64,000 nucleotides of DNA, from NCBI GenBank assembly GCA_019930625.1, contig CP082844.1, positions 2,976,001 through 3,040,000 on the forward strand, in the 5' to 3' direction. The position numbers and the translations under genes are program-made. Of the stretch, positions 18,627 to 28,139 are shown piece after piece (within the stretch, counting starts at the first letter, position 1; each line of letters begins with the position of its first letter). The notes beneath the pieces are model-generated. The model searched no databases and was not told where the DNA came from. It was given only the letters and a program-made list of their open reading frames with translations. The stretch is from Nocardia asteroides (GTDB lineage: Bacteria > Actinomycetota > Actinomycetes > Mycobacteriales > Mycobacteriaceae).

Positions 18627-19601
18627 ATGCACACCTCCAGTTCGGCTATCGATTATCAGCAGGGGTTGTCCGACGCGTGGAGTTCGGTGGCGTCGTTCGT
18701 GCCCGAACTCGCCGCGTTCCTCGTCATCCTGCTCATCGGCTGGCTGGTCGCGAAAGCGATCGCCGCGATCATCGCGAAAGTGCTGGAGCGGAGCGGATTC
18801 CACCGTCTCGCCGAGCGGGGCGGGATCCGCCGGTTACTGTCGCGCAGTCGCTACGACGCCGGTGATGCGCTGGCCGAACTGGCGTACTACGCCGTCCTGT
18901 TGATCGCGCTGCAACTCGGCTTCGGAGTCTTCGGCCCGAACCCGGTGAGCGACACGATCGACGGCGTCATCGCCTGGCTGCCCAAGGCGGGCGTGGCGAT
19001 CGTCGTCCTGGTGATCGCGGGCGCGGTCGCCCACGCGGCGCGCGACATGGTCGGCGGCCTGCTCGGTGGCCTGTCCTACGGCGCGACGGTCGGCCGGATC
19101 GCGGCGGTGTTCGTGTGGGGGATCGGCATCGTGGCGGCGCTGGACCAGATCGGCGTGGCCACCCCTGTCACGCTGCCGATCCTCGTCACGGTGCTCGCCA
19201 CCATCGGCGGCATCCTCGTGGTGGGCGTCGGCGGCGGCATGATCCGCCCGATGCAGCAGCGGTGGGAGAACTGGCTCGGCCGCTTGGAGGAGGAGATGCC
19301 CGCGGTCCGGGGACACGCCGCCGCCTACCGGCTCGGCGAGGACGCCGCTCGGGAGCAGCTGTGGATGGATCAGCAAGCGGCCAGGGGGCAACATTGGGAA
19401 GACCAGCACGGCCACGATGCGGAATGGCAGTGGGACCGCGCGGAGGGCGGGTTGTGGCAGGGTGATCCGGCACACCGATGGGAGCAGCAGGGTGCGCGGG
19501 CGCACGGGCGGCACTGGGGCGAGAAAGGATCCGGTCCCGGCGGCCGGTATTCGCAGCCGCACGAGTTCATGGACTACCCCGACGAGAACGATTTCCGCTA
19601 G
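18627..19601 (+). CDS. Mechanosensitive-channel-like conserved TM-helix protein
   Basis: 324 residues. Four hydrophobic segments in the first two thirds, including FVPELAAFLVILLIGWLVAKAIAAIIAKVLER near the start, the conserved TM helix repeat of CmpX/small-conductance mechanosensitive channel relatives, and WLPKAGVAIVVLVIAGAVA. The last 100 residues are a hydrophilic Trp/Gln/His/Arg-rich tail (AAREQLWMDQQAARGQHWED) that is unusual for the family. GAAGGAAGG directly precedes the ATG. Confidence 0.75.
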   Translation: MHTSSSAIDYQQGLSDAWSSVASFVPELAAFLVILLIGWLVAKAIAAIIAKVLERSGFHRLAERGGIRRLLSRSRYDAGDALAELAYYAVLLIALQLGFGVFGPNPVSDTIDGVIAWLPKAGVAIVVLVIAGAVAHAARDMVGGLLGGLSYGATVGRIAAVFVWGIGIVAALDQIGVATPVTLPILVTVLATIGGILVVGVGGGMIRPMQQRWENWLGRLEEEMPAVRGHAAAYRLGEDAAREQLWMDQQAARGQHWEDQHGHDAEWQWDRAEGGLWQGDPAHRWEQQGARAHGRHWGEKGSGPGGRYSQPHEFMDYPDENDFR

Positions 19602-19695
19602 GGCGGTAATTGCTCAGTTGTCCGCCGGGTCGCGCCTGCCCTGTGTTTTCGTCCGCACCTCACGCGCGACTCGGAAACTTTCGGCGTGAACCTCG

Positions 19696-20871
19696 TCAGC
19701 GGAATGCGTTCGCGTCGGTCAGAGCTCGGCCGAGCACCAACTGGTGCACCTCAGCGGTGCCCTCGTAGGTGAGCACGGACTCCAGATTGTTCGCATGGCG
19801 AAGCACCGGGTAGTCGAGCGTGATGCCGTTGGCGCCGAGGATGGTGCGGCACTCGCGGGCGATGGCGATGGCCTCGCGCGTGCTGTTCAGCTTGCCCGCG
19901 CTCACCTGCTCCGGTGTGACGACGCCGCGGTCCTTCAGTCGCCCGATGTGCAGCGCGAGCAGCTGACCTTTGCCGAACTCCAGCGCCATGTCGGCCAGCT
20001 TGGCCTGGGTCAGCTGGTAGGCGGCCAACGGCTTGTCGAACACCTCACGGGTCCTGGCGTACTCGATGGTGGACGCCAGACAATCGCGCGCCGCGCCGAG
20101 GGCGCCGAAGACGATGCCGAAACGCGCCTCGCTCAGGCACCCCAGCGGCGAGGCCAGTCCGCGCGATCCCGGCAGCACCGCGTCGGCGGGCAGGCGGACA
20201 TCGTCGAAGTCCAGTTCCGCGGTGACCGACGCGCGCAGCGACAGTTTGCGGTGCATCTCCCGCGCCGTGAACCCGGGCGTGCCCGCGGGCACCAGGAACC
20301 CGCGGATCACCTGCTTGCCCTCGTCCTCGGTCTGAGCCCAGACCACCGCGACGTCGCTCACCGAGCCGTTGGTGATCCACATCTTCGAACCGTTCAGCAC
20401 CCAGTCGCCGCCGTCACGCTTCGCCCGTGTGCGCATGCCGCCCGGGTTCGAGCCGAAGTCGGGTTCGGTGAGCCCGAAGCAGCCGAGCGCGCGGCCCGCG
20501 GCAAGCTCCGGCAGCCACTGCTGCTTCTGCTCCTCGGAGCCGTATTTGTGGATCGCGGTCATCGCCAGCGAACCCTGCACCGAGACCATGCTGCGGACGC
20601 CGGAGTCGACCGCCTCCAGTTCCTGGCACGCCAAGCCGTACGTGGTCGCCGACATTCCCGCGCAACCGTATCCGTCCAGGTGCATGCCGAGCAGCCCCAG
20701 CGCGCCCAGTTCCGGCGCGATCTCGCGGGCCGGGAAGGTGCCCGCCTCGAACCACTCCGCGATGTGCGGACGCAGGCGCTGGGCCGCGAAGGACGCGACG
20801 GTGTCCCGGATCTCGCGCTCGTCTTCGGACAGCAGCGCATCGGTGGCGAACAGTTCTTCGACAGTGACCAT
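19696..20871 (-). CDS. Acyl-CoA dehydrogenase, glutaryl-CoA dehydrogenase-like
   Basis: 391 residues, standard ACAD length. CFGLTEPDFGSNPGGM (flavin/substrate loop), KMWITNGSVSD, and the C-terminal TYEGTAEVHQLVLGRALTD with the catalytic Glu position. The ANNLESVLTYEGTAE wording and MVSVQGSLAM are closest to glutaryl-CoA dehydrogenases (FadE7-type). FAD-dependent cytosolic oxidation; preferred substrate not provable here. Confidence 0.82.
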   Translation of the reverse strand: MVTVEELFATDALLSEDEREIRDTVASFAAQRLRPHIAEWFEAGTFPAREIAPELGALGLLGMHLDGYGCAGMSATTYGLACQELEAVDSGVRSMVSVQGSLAMTAIHKYGSEEQKQQWLPELAAGRALGCFGLTEPDFGSNPGGMRTRAKRDGGDWVLNGSKMWITNGSVSDVAVVWAQTEDEGKQVIRGFLVPAGTPGFTAREMHRKLSLRASVTAELDFDDVRLPADAVLPGSRGLASPLGCLSEARFGIVFGALGAARDCLASTIEYARTREVFDKPLAAYQLTQAKLADMALEFGKGQLLALHIGRLKDRGVVTPEQVSAGKLNSTREAIAIARECRTILGANGITLDYPVLRHANNLESVLTYEGTAEVHQLVLGRALTDANAFR

Positions 20872-21097
20872 GAACTCAGCCTAAACAGGGGCCGGTGCGA
20901 CGAGACCGAGGTCACTCGGTTGCCGCGACGCAACTTTCCGGCGGGGATGCCCCCTGCGCGTAAATCGGCCGGACTCGACCGCGAGATCGCGGTATCTCGG
21001 CGTAGTTCGGGCGATTTGGCCGGTTTCGTGTCCGCGCGTCCGGCCATATGCAAGGACCGGGAAGTCGCCTGGCAATCGCCCCGATTAGGCTGGCCCC

Positions 21098-22240
21098 ATG
21101 AGCGAGCTGGGATTCTCCACACGGGCCGTGCACGCCGGGTATGAACCCGATCCGCAGACCGGCGCGGTGAATGTGCCCATCTACGCGAGTTCGACGTTCG
21201 CCCAGGACGGCGTGGGCGGGTTGCGCGGCGGATTCGAATACGCCCGCACCGGCAACCCGACGCGCTCGGTGCTGGAGGCGAACCTCGCCGCGCTGGAATC
21301 GGGCCGCTACGGCCGGGCGTTCGCCTCCGGCATGGCCGCGACCGACTGTGCGCTGCGCGCCACGCTGCGTCCGGGCGATCACATCGTGATCCCCGACGAC
21401 GCCTACGGCGGCACCTTCCGGCTGATCGACAAGGTCTTCAGCCAGTGGGGCATCGAGCATTCCCCCGCGCACGTGTTCAACGTGGACGAGATGCGCGCCG
21501 CGATCCGGCCGAACACCAAGCTGGTGTGGATCGAGACGCCCACCAACCCGCTGCTGAGCATCGGCGACATTCCCGCCCTCGCCGACGTCGCGCACGCCGC
21601 GGGCGCGAAACTGGTGGTGGACAACACCTTCGCGACCCCCTATCTGCAGCAGCCGTTGCTGCTGGGCGCCGACATCGTGGTGCACTCCACCACCAAGTAC
21701 CTCGGCGGTCACTCCGACGTCATCGGCGGCGCGCTGATCACCGACGATCCCGAACTCGACGCGGCGTTCGCGTTCCTGCAGAACGGCGCGGGCGCGGTCC
21801 CTGGCCCGTTCGACGCCTTCCTCACGCTGCGTGGCGCCAAGACCCTCGCCCTGCGGATGGACCGGCACTGCGACAACGCCGAAACCATCGCCGAATTCCT
21901 CTCCCGGCACCCGTCGATCTCGCAGGTGATCTATCCCGGCCTGCCGGAGCACCCGGGCCATGCCGTCGCGGGCAAGCAGATGCGGCGGTTCGGCGGGATG
22001 ATCTCGGTGCGCCTGCACGGCGATGTCGAGGCGGCCCGCAAGTTCTGCTCGCGGACCGAGGTGTTCACCCTCGCCGAATCACTGGGCGGCATCGAGTCGC
22101 TGATCGAGCATCCGGCCGCGATGACGCACGCCTCCACCGAGGGTTCCGAGCTGGAGGTTCCCGCGGATCTGGTGCGGCTTTCGGTGGGTATCGAGGATGT
22201 CAGCGACCTGCTCGCGGACATCGAGCAGGCATTGAGCTAA
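21098..22240 (+). CDS. metB: Cystathionine gamma-synthase
   Basis: 380 residues, PLP fold type I. Lys200 in VHSTTKYLGGHSDVIGG binds PLP; the FEYARTGNPTR and SLGGIESLIEHPAAMTH motifs separate MetB from gamma-lyases only weakly, but the location after cbs matches Rv1079. Joins an activated homoserine ester with cysteine to give cystathionine. TAGGCT at 21086-21091 with 6 nt to the ATG suggests a leaderless mRNA. The pra gene found between cbs and metB in M. tuberculosis is absent; three unrelated genes sit there. Confidence 0.88.
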   Translation: MSELGFSTRAVHAGYEPDPQTGAVNVPIYASSTFAQDGVGGLRGGFEYARTGNPTRSVLEANLAALESGRYGRAFASGMAATDCALRATLRPGDHIVIPDDAYGGTFRLIDKVFSQWGIEHSPAHVFNVDEMRAAIRPNTKLVWIETPTNPLLSIGDIPALADVAHAAGAKLVVDNTFATPYLQQPLLLGADIVVHSTTKYLGGHSDVIGGALITDDPELDAAFAFLQNGAGAVPGPFDAFLTLRGAKTLALRMDRHCDNAETIAEFLSRHPSISQVIYPGLPEHPGHAVAGKQMRRFGGMISVRLHGDVEAARKFCSRTEVFTLAESLGGIESLIEHPAAMTHASTEGSELEVPADLVRLSVGIEDVSDLLADIEQALS

Positions 22241-22257
22241 GTTCACCGACATGACGA

Positions 22258-22290
22258 AGCGGCCGCACCCGATGATCGGGCGCGGCCGCT
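22258..22290. terminator. Hairpin between convergent metB and greA
   Basis: AGCGGCCGC / GCGGCCGCT with an inner CCCGA/TCGGG stem and one mismatch, 18 nt after the metB stop. No U-tract in either direction. Confidence 0.5.
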
Positions 22291-22337
22291 CGTGTCCGCG
22301 GTGGTGTCGGCCGGGCGCTACGCCGCGGCCCGGAGTA

Positions 22338-22832
22338 TCAGCTGTGGTAGGGCTCGGCGCTGATCAGCGTGACCTTCATCGTGTTGCCGTTGGGCAGCGT
22401 GTATTCCCTGGTCTCGCCCACCTTGGCGTCGATGAGCGCGCCGCCGAGCGGGGAGTTCGGCGAGTAGGTCTCCAGCTTCGAATCGCTGAGACCCTCCTCA
22501 CGGGTGGCGATCAGGAAGGTTTCGGTGTCCGTCTCGTCGCCGTCGTAGTAGACCTTGACGACCGACCCGGGAAGCGCGACGCCGGACTTGGTCGGCGCGA
22601 CGCCGACCTTGGCGTTGTTCAGCAGCTCCTGCAGCTGGCGAATGCGCGCCTCCTGCTGACCCTGCTCCTCGCGCGCGGCGTGGTATCCGCCGTTCTCCTT
22701 GAGGTCGCCCTCTTCCCGGCGTTCGTTGATCTCGGCGGCGATGACCGGACGATTGGCGATGAGCGCGTCGAGTTCGCTCTTGAGCCTGTCGTGCGACTCC
22801 GGGGTCAGCCAGGTCACTTGCGTCTCAGTCAT
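22338..22832 (-). CDS. greA: Transcription elongation factor GreA
   Basis: 164 residues, equal to the M. tuberculosis protein. N-terminal coiled coil with the acidic tip [18 protein letters not shown], which enters the RNA polymerase secondary channel and stimulates transcript cleavage, then the C-terminal FKBP-like domain ending [14 protein letters not shown]. The ATG at 22830-22832 is chosen because GGGAG lies 8 nt before it; a GTG three codons upstream overlaps that site. Confidence 0.93.
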   Translation of the reverse strand: MTETQVTWLTPESHDRLKSELDALIANRPVIAAEINERREEGDLKENGGYHAAREEQGQQEARIRQLQELLNNAKVGVAPTKSGVALPGSVVKVYYDGDETDTETFLIATREEGLSDSKLETYSPNSPLGGALIDAKVGETREYTLPNGNTMKVTLISAEPYHS

Positions 22833-23129
22833 CTCGATCACTCCCTAGTAGTTGTTCCCGGCAGGCCGGGATTCCCTGAGCACCGGCGTGTACCCACCCG
22901 GAAGAGGGCACGCACCAGTCGACGGCTAGAGCGATCCTGGGAAGTTCATCGAACCCCGACAGGCCCTGGTCGCGGGCATGCTCACAAGCCCGAACCGTCA
23001 GCGCTGGCCGCCAATGCAGCAAACACGGCTCCGAGCCCCGGAACCGTGTATCACGCCATTTTAGCATGATTCACAAATGTGCAGGTCGGAGTTGATTTCG
23101 TGGGCACGTCGCCGGTCGACGCGCGGAAA

Positions 23130-23600
23130 TCAGCCAGCCCGCAGATAGCCGGGCACCTGATCGCTGCACGCGTACACACTGCCCGAGGCCGGTCGCGCCG
23201 ACGAGCGCACCACGGTGGTCAGCTCGACGGTGCCGCTGCCCGACGGCTCGATCAGCACTTCACGGCGGCCGAGTTCGGAGCCGTCGCGCGCCATCGCGCG
23301 GACGAAACACACCACCGGCCGCTCGGGGTCGGCGCGGGTGACCTTGAGCCGGATGGTCATGGTCGAGTCGTCGACGACGACGTAGCCGAGCTGCTCGGCC
23401 TCGATGTCGTCCGGCCCGTACTTCTGGTACCCGAGGTAGGCGACGCCCAGCCCGGCGAGCACCACGACCACGCCGAGCGCCAGCGCGACCCAGCGGCGCG
23501 GCTTGCGGGGCCGGATGCCGTACCGGTCGGCCGGGGGTCGGCTCGGGGACGCCGCCGCGGCCTTCGCGTCACCGCCGGTTTCCGGCGCGGGCTGGCTCAT
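23130..23600 (-). CDS. DUF4307 membrane protein
   Basis: 156 residues. Pro/Ala-rich cytosolic N-terminus ending [12 protein letters not shown], one transmembrane helix ([22 protein letters not shown]), and an external domain with [20 protein letters not shown] and a second Cys near the C-terminus. Matches Rv1081c by order (greA, DUF4307, mca). GGGAG lies 8 nt before the ATG. Divergent from mca, whose start is 100 nt away. Function unknown. Confidence 0.8.
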   Translation of the reverse strand: MSQPAPETGGDAKAAAASPSRPPADRYGIRPRKPRRWVALALGVVVVLAGLGVAYLGYQKYGPDDIEAEQLGYVVVDDSTMTIRLKVTRADPERPVVCFVRAMARDGSELGRREVLIEPSGSGTVELTTVVRSSARPASGSVYACSDQVPGYLRAG

Positions 23601-23702
23601 GGTGGTCGCTCCCGGGGGGTACGTCGGAACAAATGTGGGTCGAATGGAACTATAGGTAACGAAGCCCCGACAGCCGCGACCGAGAGCGACGGTGAACGAG
23701 AC

Positions 23703-24587
23703 GTGAGTGGCCTTCGCCTCATGGCGGTGCATGCCCACCCAGACGACGAATCCAGCAAGGGTGCCGCGACGACCGCCCGCTACGCAGACGAGGGACACGA
23801 CGTCCTCGTCGTGACGCTGACCGGCGGAGAGCGCGGAAGCATCCTGAACCCGGCCATGGACACCCCGGGCGTTCTGGAGCGGATCCACGAGATCCGCCGC
23901 GAGGAGATGGCCGCCGCTGCCCGCGCGCTCGGTGTTCGCCAGCACTGGCTCGGATTCGTCGACTCGGGGCTGCCGGAGGGCGACCCGTTGCCGCCGCTGC
24001 CCGAGGGCTGCTTCGCGCTGGTTTCGCTGGAGGAGGCCACCGAGGCCCTGGTGCGCGTGGTGCGCGAGTTCAAGCCGCACGTGATGACCACCTACGACGA
24101 GACCGGCGGCTACCCGCATCCCGACCACATCCGCTGCCACGAGGTGTCGATGGCGGCGTTCGAGGCGGCGGGCGACCCGGAGCGCTTCCCCGACGCGGGC
24201 GAGCCGTGGACGCCGCTCAAGCTGTACTACGACCACGGGTTCAGCATGCGGCGGATGGAGGTGTTCTCCGCGGAGTACGAGCGGCTCGGGGAACCGTTCC
24301 CGCTCCAGGAGTGGCTGGACCGGATGCGCCAGTACACCGCGGAGCGCGGTGACATGATGTCCCGGATCACCACCCAGATCGAGTGCTCCAAGTACTTCCC
24401 GCAACGCGACGACGCCTTGCGCGCGCACGCGACGCAAATCGACCCGAACGGCGCCTTCTTCGCCATTCCGCTGGAGATGCAGCAGCGGCTGTGGCCGACC
24501 GAGGAGTTCGAGCTGGCCAAGACCCGGGTGCGCACCGAGCTGCCGGAAACCGACCTGTTCGCGGGCATCGAGGACGAGCGGTCGTGA
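23703..24587 (+). CDS. mca: Mycothiol S-conjugate amidase
   Basis: 294 residues. AVHAHPDDE (zinc ligands His, Asp) at residues 8-16, the [13 protein letters not shown] segment with the third ligand, and the long C-terminal part [19 protein letters not shown]. This length and C-terminus favour Mca over MshB. Cleaves mycothiol adducts to release mercapturic acids for export, in the cytosol. Start GTG at 23703. The next gene starts inside its stop codon (GTGA), so they are translationally coupled. Confidence 0.9.
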   Translation: MSGLRLMAVHAHPDDESSKGAATTARYADEGHDVLVVTLTGGERGSILNPAMDTPGVLERIHEIRREEMAAAARALGVRQHWLGFVDSGLPEGDPLPPLPEGCFALVSLEEATEALVRVVREFKPHVMTTYDETGGYPHPDHIRCHEVSMAAFEAAGDPERFPDAGEPWTPLKLYYDHGFSMRRMEVFSAEYERLGEPFPLQEWLDRMRQYTAERGDMMSRITTQIECSKYFPQRDDALRAHATQIDPNGAFFAIPLEMQQRLWPTEEFELAKTRVRTELPETDLFAGIEDERS

Positions 24588-24862
24588 CACTGGTCCTGCT
24601 CGCCCAGACACCCGGGACGCCGACCGGCCCCGAGTTCGGCAAGGCGTCACCGCTCGGTCTCGTCATCGTCCTGCTGCTGCTCGCGGGTACCTTCCTGCTG
24701 ATCCGGTCGATGAACCGGCACATCAAGGGCCTGCCCGCCACGTTCGAGCCCGAGCACCCCGAACCGGACCAGGAGGCCGACGAGGGGACCGAGCACGGCA
24801 TCACCCGGCGTGCCGAGGAGTCGAAAGGCGCTGACTCCGAAGGGCGCGCCGAATCGACTTGA
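24584..24862 (+). CDS. Small single-pass membrane protein (Rv1083-like)
   Basis: 92 residues. Helix [25 protein letters not shown] near residues 24-48, then an acidic tail ([19 protein letters not shown]). The GTG start overlaps the mca stop by 4 nt. Same position and architecture as Rv1083. Possibly anchors or assists the mycothiol detoxification enzyme; that is inference from coupling only. Confidence 0.75.
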   Translation: MTLVLLAQTPGTPTGPEFGKASPLGLVIVLLLLAGTFLLIRSMNRHIKGLPATFEPEHPEPDQEADEGTEHGITRRAEESKGADSEGRAEST

Positions 24863-24863
24863 C

Positions 24864-24878
24864 CGGGGCCTCGCCCCG
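24864..24878 (+). terminator. Small hairpin after the mca operon
   Basis: CGGGGC-CTC-GCCCCG immediately after the stop of the second gene; no U-tract. Confidence 0.4.
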
Positions 24879-25019
24879 CTGACCTGCGTGTTGTTACCTT
24901 TCCGCGCTCTCTTTCGTCAATGAGGTAGTCGCGGCACGATCCACTGCCGTCCCTGTGACGGCGACCCCGGATTCGTTGCCCGCGTCTCCTTTCGAACACT
25001 GAGAGTCGAGGACAGAGCG

Positions 25020-26330
25020 ATGACATTCGACGAACTGCGGGCCGAGCTGCCCGGCCGTGTGCTTGTGGCCGGTGACGAGAGCTTCGAGACCGCGGCCCGG
25101 CCGTGGACGACGACGGTCGAGCAACCGGTGGCCGCCGTGGTGCGGGCAAACGATGCCGACGACGTCGCGACCGTGCTCCGGTACGCCGGCCGCGCGGGCG
25201 TGCCGGTGGTCACCCAGCCGACCGGCCACGGCGCCTCCGGTGGGGTACCGGAGGCGATTCTGCTGCGCACCGGACAGTTGGACGGCATCGAGATCGACGC
25301 CGAGCGGCGGGTGGCGCGCGTCGGCGCGGGGGCGCCGTGGGGCCGGGTGCAGGCTGCCGCCGCCAGGCACGGGTTGACCGGCCTGGCGGGCAGCAACCCG
25401 GTCGTCGGCGTGACCGGCTACACCCTCGGCGGCGGCATGAGCTGGTTCGGCCGCAAACACGGCTGGGCCAGCGACGCCGTGCGCGCGTTCGAGGTCGTCG
25501 ACGCCGCGGGCGCCCGGCGACGGGTCACGGCGGAGGACGATCCGGACCTGTTCTGGGCGCTGCGCGGCGGCGGAGGCGACTTCGCCGTGGTGACCGCGCT
25601 CGAGTTCGACCTGTTCCCCGCACGGGAGCTGTTCGGCGGCCGCGTGCTCTGGCCGGAAACGCGGATACGCGAGGTCTTCGACGTCTTCCGGGAGATCACC
25701 GCCGCCGCGCCGGAGGAGCTGACCGTGTGGTTCCAGCGCCTCCAGATCCCGGACGCACCGCCCATGGTCGGTGTGGACGCCGTCTACCTGGGCGACCCGG
25801 ATCGAGGACGCGCCGCGCTCGCGCGGCTGGACGCCATCGGGAATCCGATCCTGGACAAGCGCGGCGTGTTCGGGGCCGCCGACATCGGTGCCGTCACCGC
25901 CGAACCCACGAACCCGAGCCCGTCGCTCTCCCGGGCAGAGCAGCTCACCGATCTCGGCGACGCCGTGGTCAAGACTCTGATCGATGGACCGGTCGCCCCG
26001 CTGGCCAACGTGCAGATCCGTCACCTGGGCGGCGCCTTCGCCGAAGGCAGGCCGGACAGTGGCGTACGCGGCCCGATCGCCGAGCCCTACCTGCTCTACT
26101 GCCTGGGGCTGGGGCTGCCGCATCTCGCCGAGGCGGTCAAGGCCCGGCGCATCGCCATCGTGGACGCGGTGAGCGGGCAGATCAGCGGCCATAAGCCGTA
26201 CACGTTCCTGACGCCGGACGAATCCGCCGCCGCCGCTTTCGATTCGGCGACGCTGGCCCGGCTGCGCGAGATCAAGCGCGCCCGGGACCCGCACGGCGTC
26301 ATCCGGGCCAACTACCCGGTGCTCGATTGA
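25020..26330 (+). CDS. FAD-linked oxidase (VAO/PCMH fold, BBE-type)
   Basis: 436 residues. Pyrophosphate-binding region VTQPTGHGASGGVPEAILLRT and VGVTGYTLGGGMSWFGRKHG are typical of berberine-bridge-enzyme-like flavoproteins, followed by LRGGGGDFAVVTALEFDLFP. The C-terminus (KRARDPHGVIRANYPV) is the short BBE end. The His of TGHG is a candidate flavin-attachment residue; the usual second Cys in the GHCxGxG region is replaced by VTGYTLG, so only mono-covalent FAD would be expected. Substrate unknown. Confidence 0.8.
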   Translation: MTFDELRAELPGRVLVAGDESFETAARPWTTTVEQPVAAVVRANDADDVATVLRYAGRAGVPVVTQPTGHGASGGVPEAILLRTGQLDGIEIDAERRVARVGAGAPWGRVQAAAARHGLTGLAGSNPVVGVTGYTLGGGMSWFGRKHGWASDAVRAFEVVDAAGARRRVTAEDDPDLFWALRGGGGDFAVVTALEFDLFPARELFGGRVLWPETRIREVFDVFREITAAAPEELTVWFQRLQIPDAPPMVGVDAVYLGDPDRGRAALARLDAIGNPILDKRGVFGAADIGAVTAEPTNPSPSLSRAEQLTDLGDAVVKTLIDGPVAPLANVQIRHLGGAFAEGRPDSGVRGPIAEPYLLYCLGLGLPHLAEAVKARRIAIVDAVSGQISGHKPYTFLTPDESAAAAFDSATLARLREIKRARDPHGVIRANYPVLD

Positions 26331-26354
26331 ACCGGCAAGGCGACCCGCGGCAAC

Positions 26355-26383
26355 GGGGCCGAGACCGGTGTGGTCTCGGCCCC
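26355..26383. terminator. Hairpin between convergent FAD-oxidase and rsr genes
   Basis: Perfect 12-bp arms GGGGCCGAGACC / GGTCTCGGCCCC with loop GGTGT, 25 nt after the oxidase stop and 9 nt from the rsr stop. Can serve both directions. Confidence 0.65.
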
Positions 26384-26391
26384 GCCGCCGT

Positions 26392-27993
26392 TCAGAACGG
26401 CCAGTCGGCGTCGCGGCCCGCCTCCAGCAGCGGGATCATCCGGAACGCCGCGTCGGTCAAGCCCCCGAAGGAGTGCCGGTACGGGGTGCCGCCGGGGGCA
26501 TGCCCGTACCGGTATCCCGCCAGGTTCCAGGTGTAGAGCGGCACCCGGGCGGGCAGCGCACGGCCGACGTCGCCGTCGTGCGCCTGCTCGTCGGTCAGGA
26601 TGACGACCCGATCGTGACCCGCGTAGTGCTCACGCACCGCCCCGGCCGTGTCGGTACCCCAGCCGAGGAAGTAACCCTCCTCGCGCCAGCGCCGCACCGC
26701 ACCCAGCACCGGCTCGGCGCGCCGCTGCGGGAACACCCGGCTGCCGGGCTGGGTGCGGCCCTGCCACGTGCCGCCGCTCGAGTAGGACACCACGTCGGCC
26801 CGAGCGCAGCGCCGGGCCAGCGCGAGGGCGAACAGCGCGGCGGCGTCCCAGCGCGCCAGCGAGCCGTCCTTGGCGAATCCCGCCTGCATCGAGCCCGAGG
26901 TGTCCACCAGCACCAGCGTCCGCCCGGACAGCGCGGGCACGGCGGCCAGCGAATGACCGAGCGCCTGCTCGAGCGCGTGACCCCAGCGCAGCGACGGCGC
27001 GGCCCGGTACGCCGACAGGAACCGCATCGGCAGCTGCCGCGAACGGGCCACATGTCCGGGATCGGCGAGTTCGGCGGCCACGTCCGCGGCCACGGCGTCG
27101 CTCACCCCGGCCTGGTCGAAGTTGCGCAGATTGCGCAGCTTGGCCATGTAACCCATGGTCGGAACGAGTGCCTCCCACACCGTCGCGTCCATCGGGCCCT
27201 GGAGCCAGCCCGCGACCGCCTCCCAGGTCATGCCCGCCGCGCGCAGCGTGGCACGAGCCTGCTCGGGGTCGTCGAACAGCGCGCGGCGCTGCTCGACCGG
27301 GCGGGCCATCAGCTCCGCACGGGCCCGCAGCACCGCCAGGGCGGTGGGCGGTTCGGTCTCGCGGCCGTACCGCCGATCCAGTGCGTGTGCGAACAACGCG
27401 CCCTGCCACGACTTGCCGTCCGCGGGAGTGGGATGGGTCAACTGGAGCACGTCGGCGAACCGGAAGGAGCGCGCGGCGCTGTCCCACTTGAGCAGGGCGC
27501 GCTCGTCGTACAGCCGCCGGACGGCGTCGGCGACGCCGCGCTTGACCGGCTTGGGCACGGCCCGCCCATGTGTCGCGATCCAGTAGGCGAGCAGTTCCCC
27601 CGGCTCGTCGGCGCGCTGCAACACCGAGTCGATCACCTGCCGCGACATCCCCGCCGCGTCCGCGTCCAGGCGCGCCTTGGCGAACTCGGCGGCGCCGACG
27701 ATCGCGGCGCTGCGCATGTTCGCCTCGGTGCGCAACCAGCGGAGGAAGCGGGCGGTCCACTCGGGGGCGGTGATCGTCGCCTGGTGCACCAGCGCGGCGT
27801 AGCGATCGTCGCGCTCACCGGCGGACTCGTAGAAGGTGTGCTCACCGACCATGTTCGTGACGGCCAGCAGGAACAGCTCGCTCTGCGGCGTGCGGGTGTA
27901 TCCCGCGCCACCCTCGAAGGTGCGGCCGGTCGGACGGGTCTCGCTGGTGACCGGTGAGGTCGCGCCGGGGCGCGCGCGGTTGAACTTGCTCAT
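26392..27993 (-). CDS. rsr: Ro60/Rsr homologue: TROVE domain plus von Willebrand A domain
   Basis: 533 residues. The first 350 residues are the helical TROVE ring (FEGGAGYTRTPQSELFLLAV, LVHQATITAPEWTARFLRWL, ATHGRAVPKPVKRGVADAVR). The vWA domain follows with a MIDAS motif VDTSGSM (D364-S366-S368) and ILTDEQAHD. Bacterial Rsr binds Y RNAs and, in Deinococcus, tethers polynucleotide phosphorylase during RNA decay. The ATG at 27991-27993 has GGGGAA ahead; a longer open frame upstream is not coding because it covers the Y-RNA-like units. Those units lie directly upstream on the same strand, ending 38 nt before the ATG. Confidence 0.9.
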   Translation of the reverse strand: MSKFNRARPGATSPVTSETRPTGRTFEGGAGYTRTPQSELFLLAVTNMVGEHTFYESAGERDDRYAALVHQATITAPEWTARFLRWLRTEANMRSAAIVGAAEFAKARLDADAAGMSRQVIDSVLQRADEPGELLAYWIATHGRAVPKPVKRGVADAVRRLYDERALLKWDSAARSFRFADVLQLTHPTPADGKSWQGALFAHALDRRYGRETEPPTALAVLRARAELMARPVEQRRALFDDPEQARATLRAAGMTWEAVAGWLQGPMDATVWEALVPTMGYMAKLRNLRNFDQAGVSDAVAADVAAELADPGHVARSRQLPMRFLSAYRAAPSLRWGHALEQALGHSLAAVPALSGRTLVLVDTSGSMQAGFAKDGSLARWDAAALFALALARRCARADVVSYSSGGTWQGRTQPGSRVFPQRRAEPVLGAVRRWREEGYFLGWGTDTAGAVREHYAGHDRVVILTDEQAHDGDVGRALPARVPLYTWNLAGYRYGHAPGGTPYRHSFGGLTDAAFRMIPLLEAGRDADWPF

Positions 27994-28031
27994 GGATTTC
28001 CCCAGATGTACGTCGGGGACAGGCGCGGTGT

Positions 28032-28128
28032 CCGGCCCGAGGTCGAAATCTGCCGCGGCGCTGTACCGGTCGACGCAGGCATGGTGTGGCCTGCTCGCGG
28101 AACCAGCCGTGTAGCCGCACCGGGCCGG
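28032..28128 (-). ncRNA. Y-RNA-like unit 1 (short, no tRNA-like module)
   Basis: Terminal helix CCGGCCCGG / TCGGGCCGG (9 bp). The 5' strand then reads TGCGGCTAC, a shortened form of the shared GGTGCG...GGCTAC motif, and the 3' strand has CGACC just before TCGGG as in other units. No T-loop or D-arm is visible. The unit ends 38 nt upstream of the rsr start codon. It could be a degenerate copy or a minimal Y RNA. Confidence 0.5.
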
Positions 28129-28139
28129 TGCGTGCGATG

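Noticed and set aside
20872..21097. SAM-type riboswitch before metB
   Set aside because: No recognisable SAM riboswitch core was found, and the promoter box lies only 6 nt before the start codon, leaving no room for a leader RNA.
22251..23069. Plus-strand frame opposite greA
   Set aside because: Shadow of greA with Arg/Gly/Val-rich composition and no ribosome-binding site.
23130..24650. Minus-strand frame covering mca
   Set aside because: Only the 23130-23600 section (DUF4307) is protein-like. The rest is antisense to mca.
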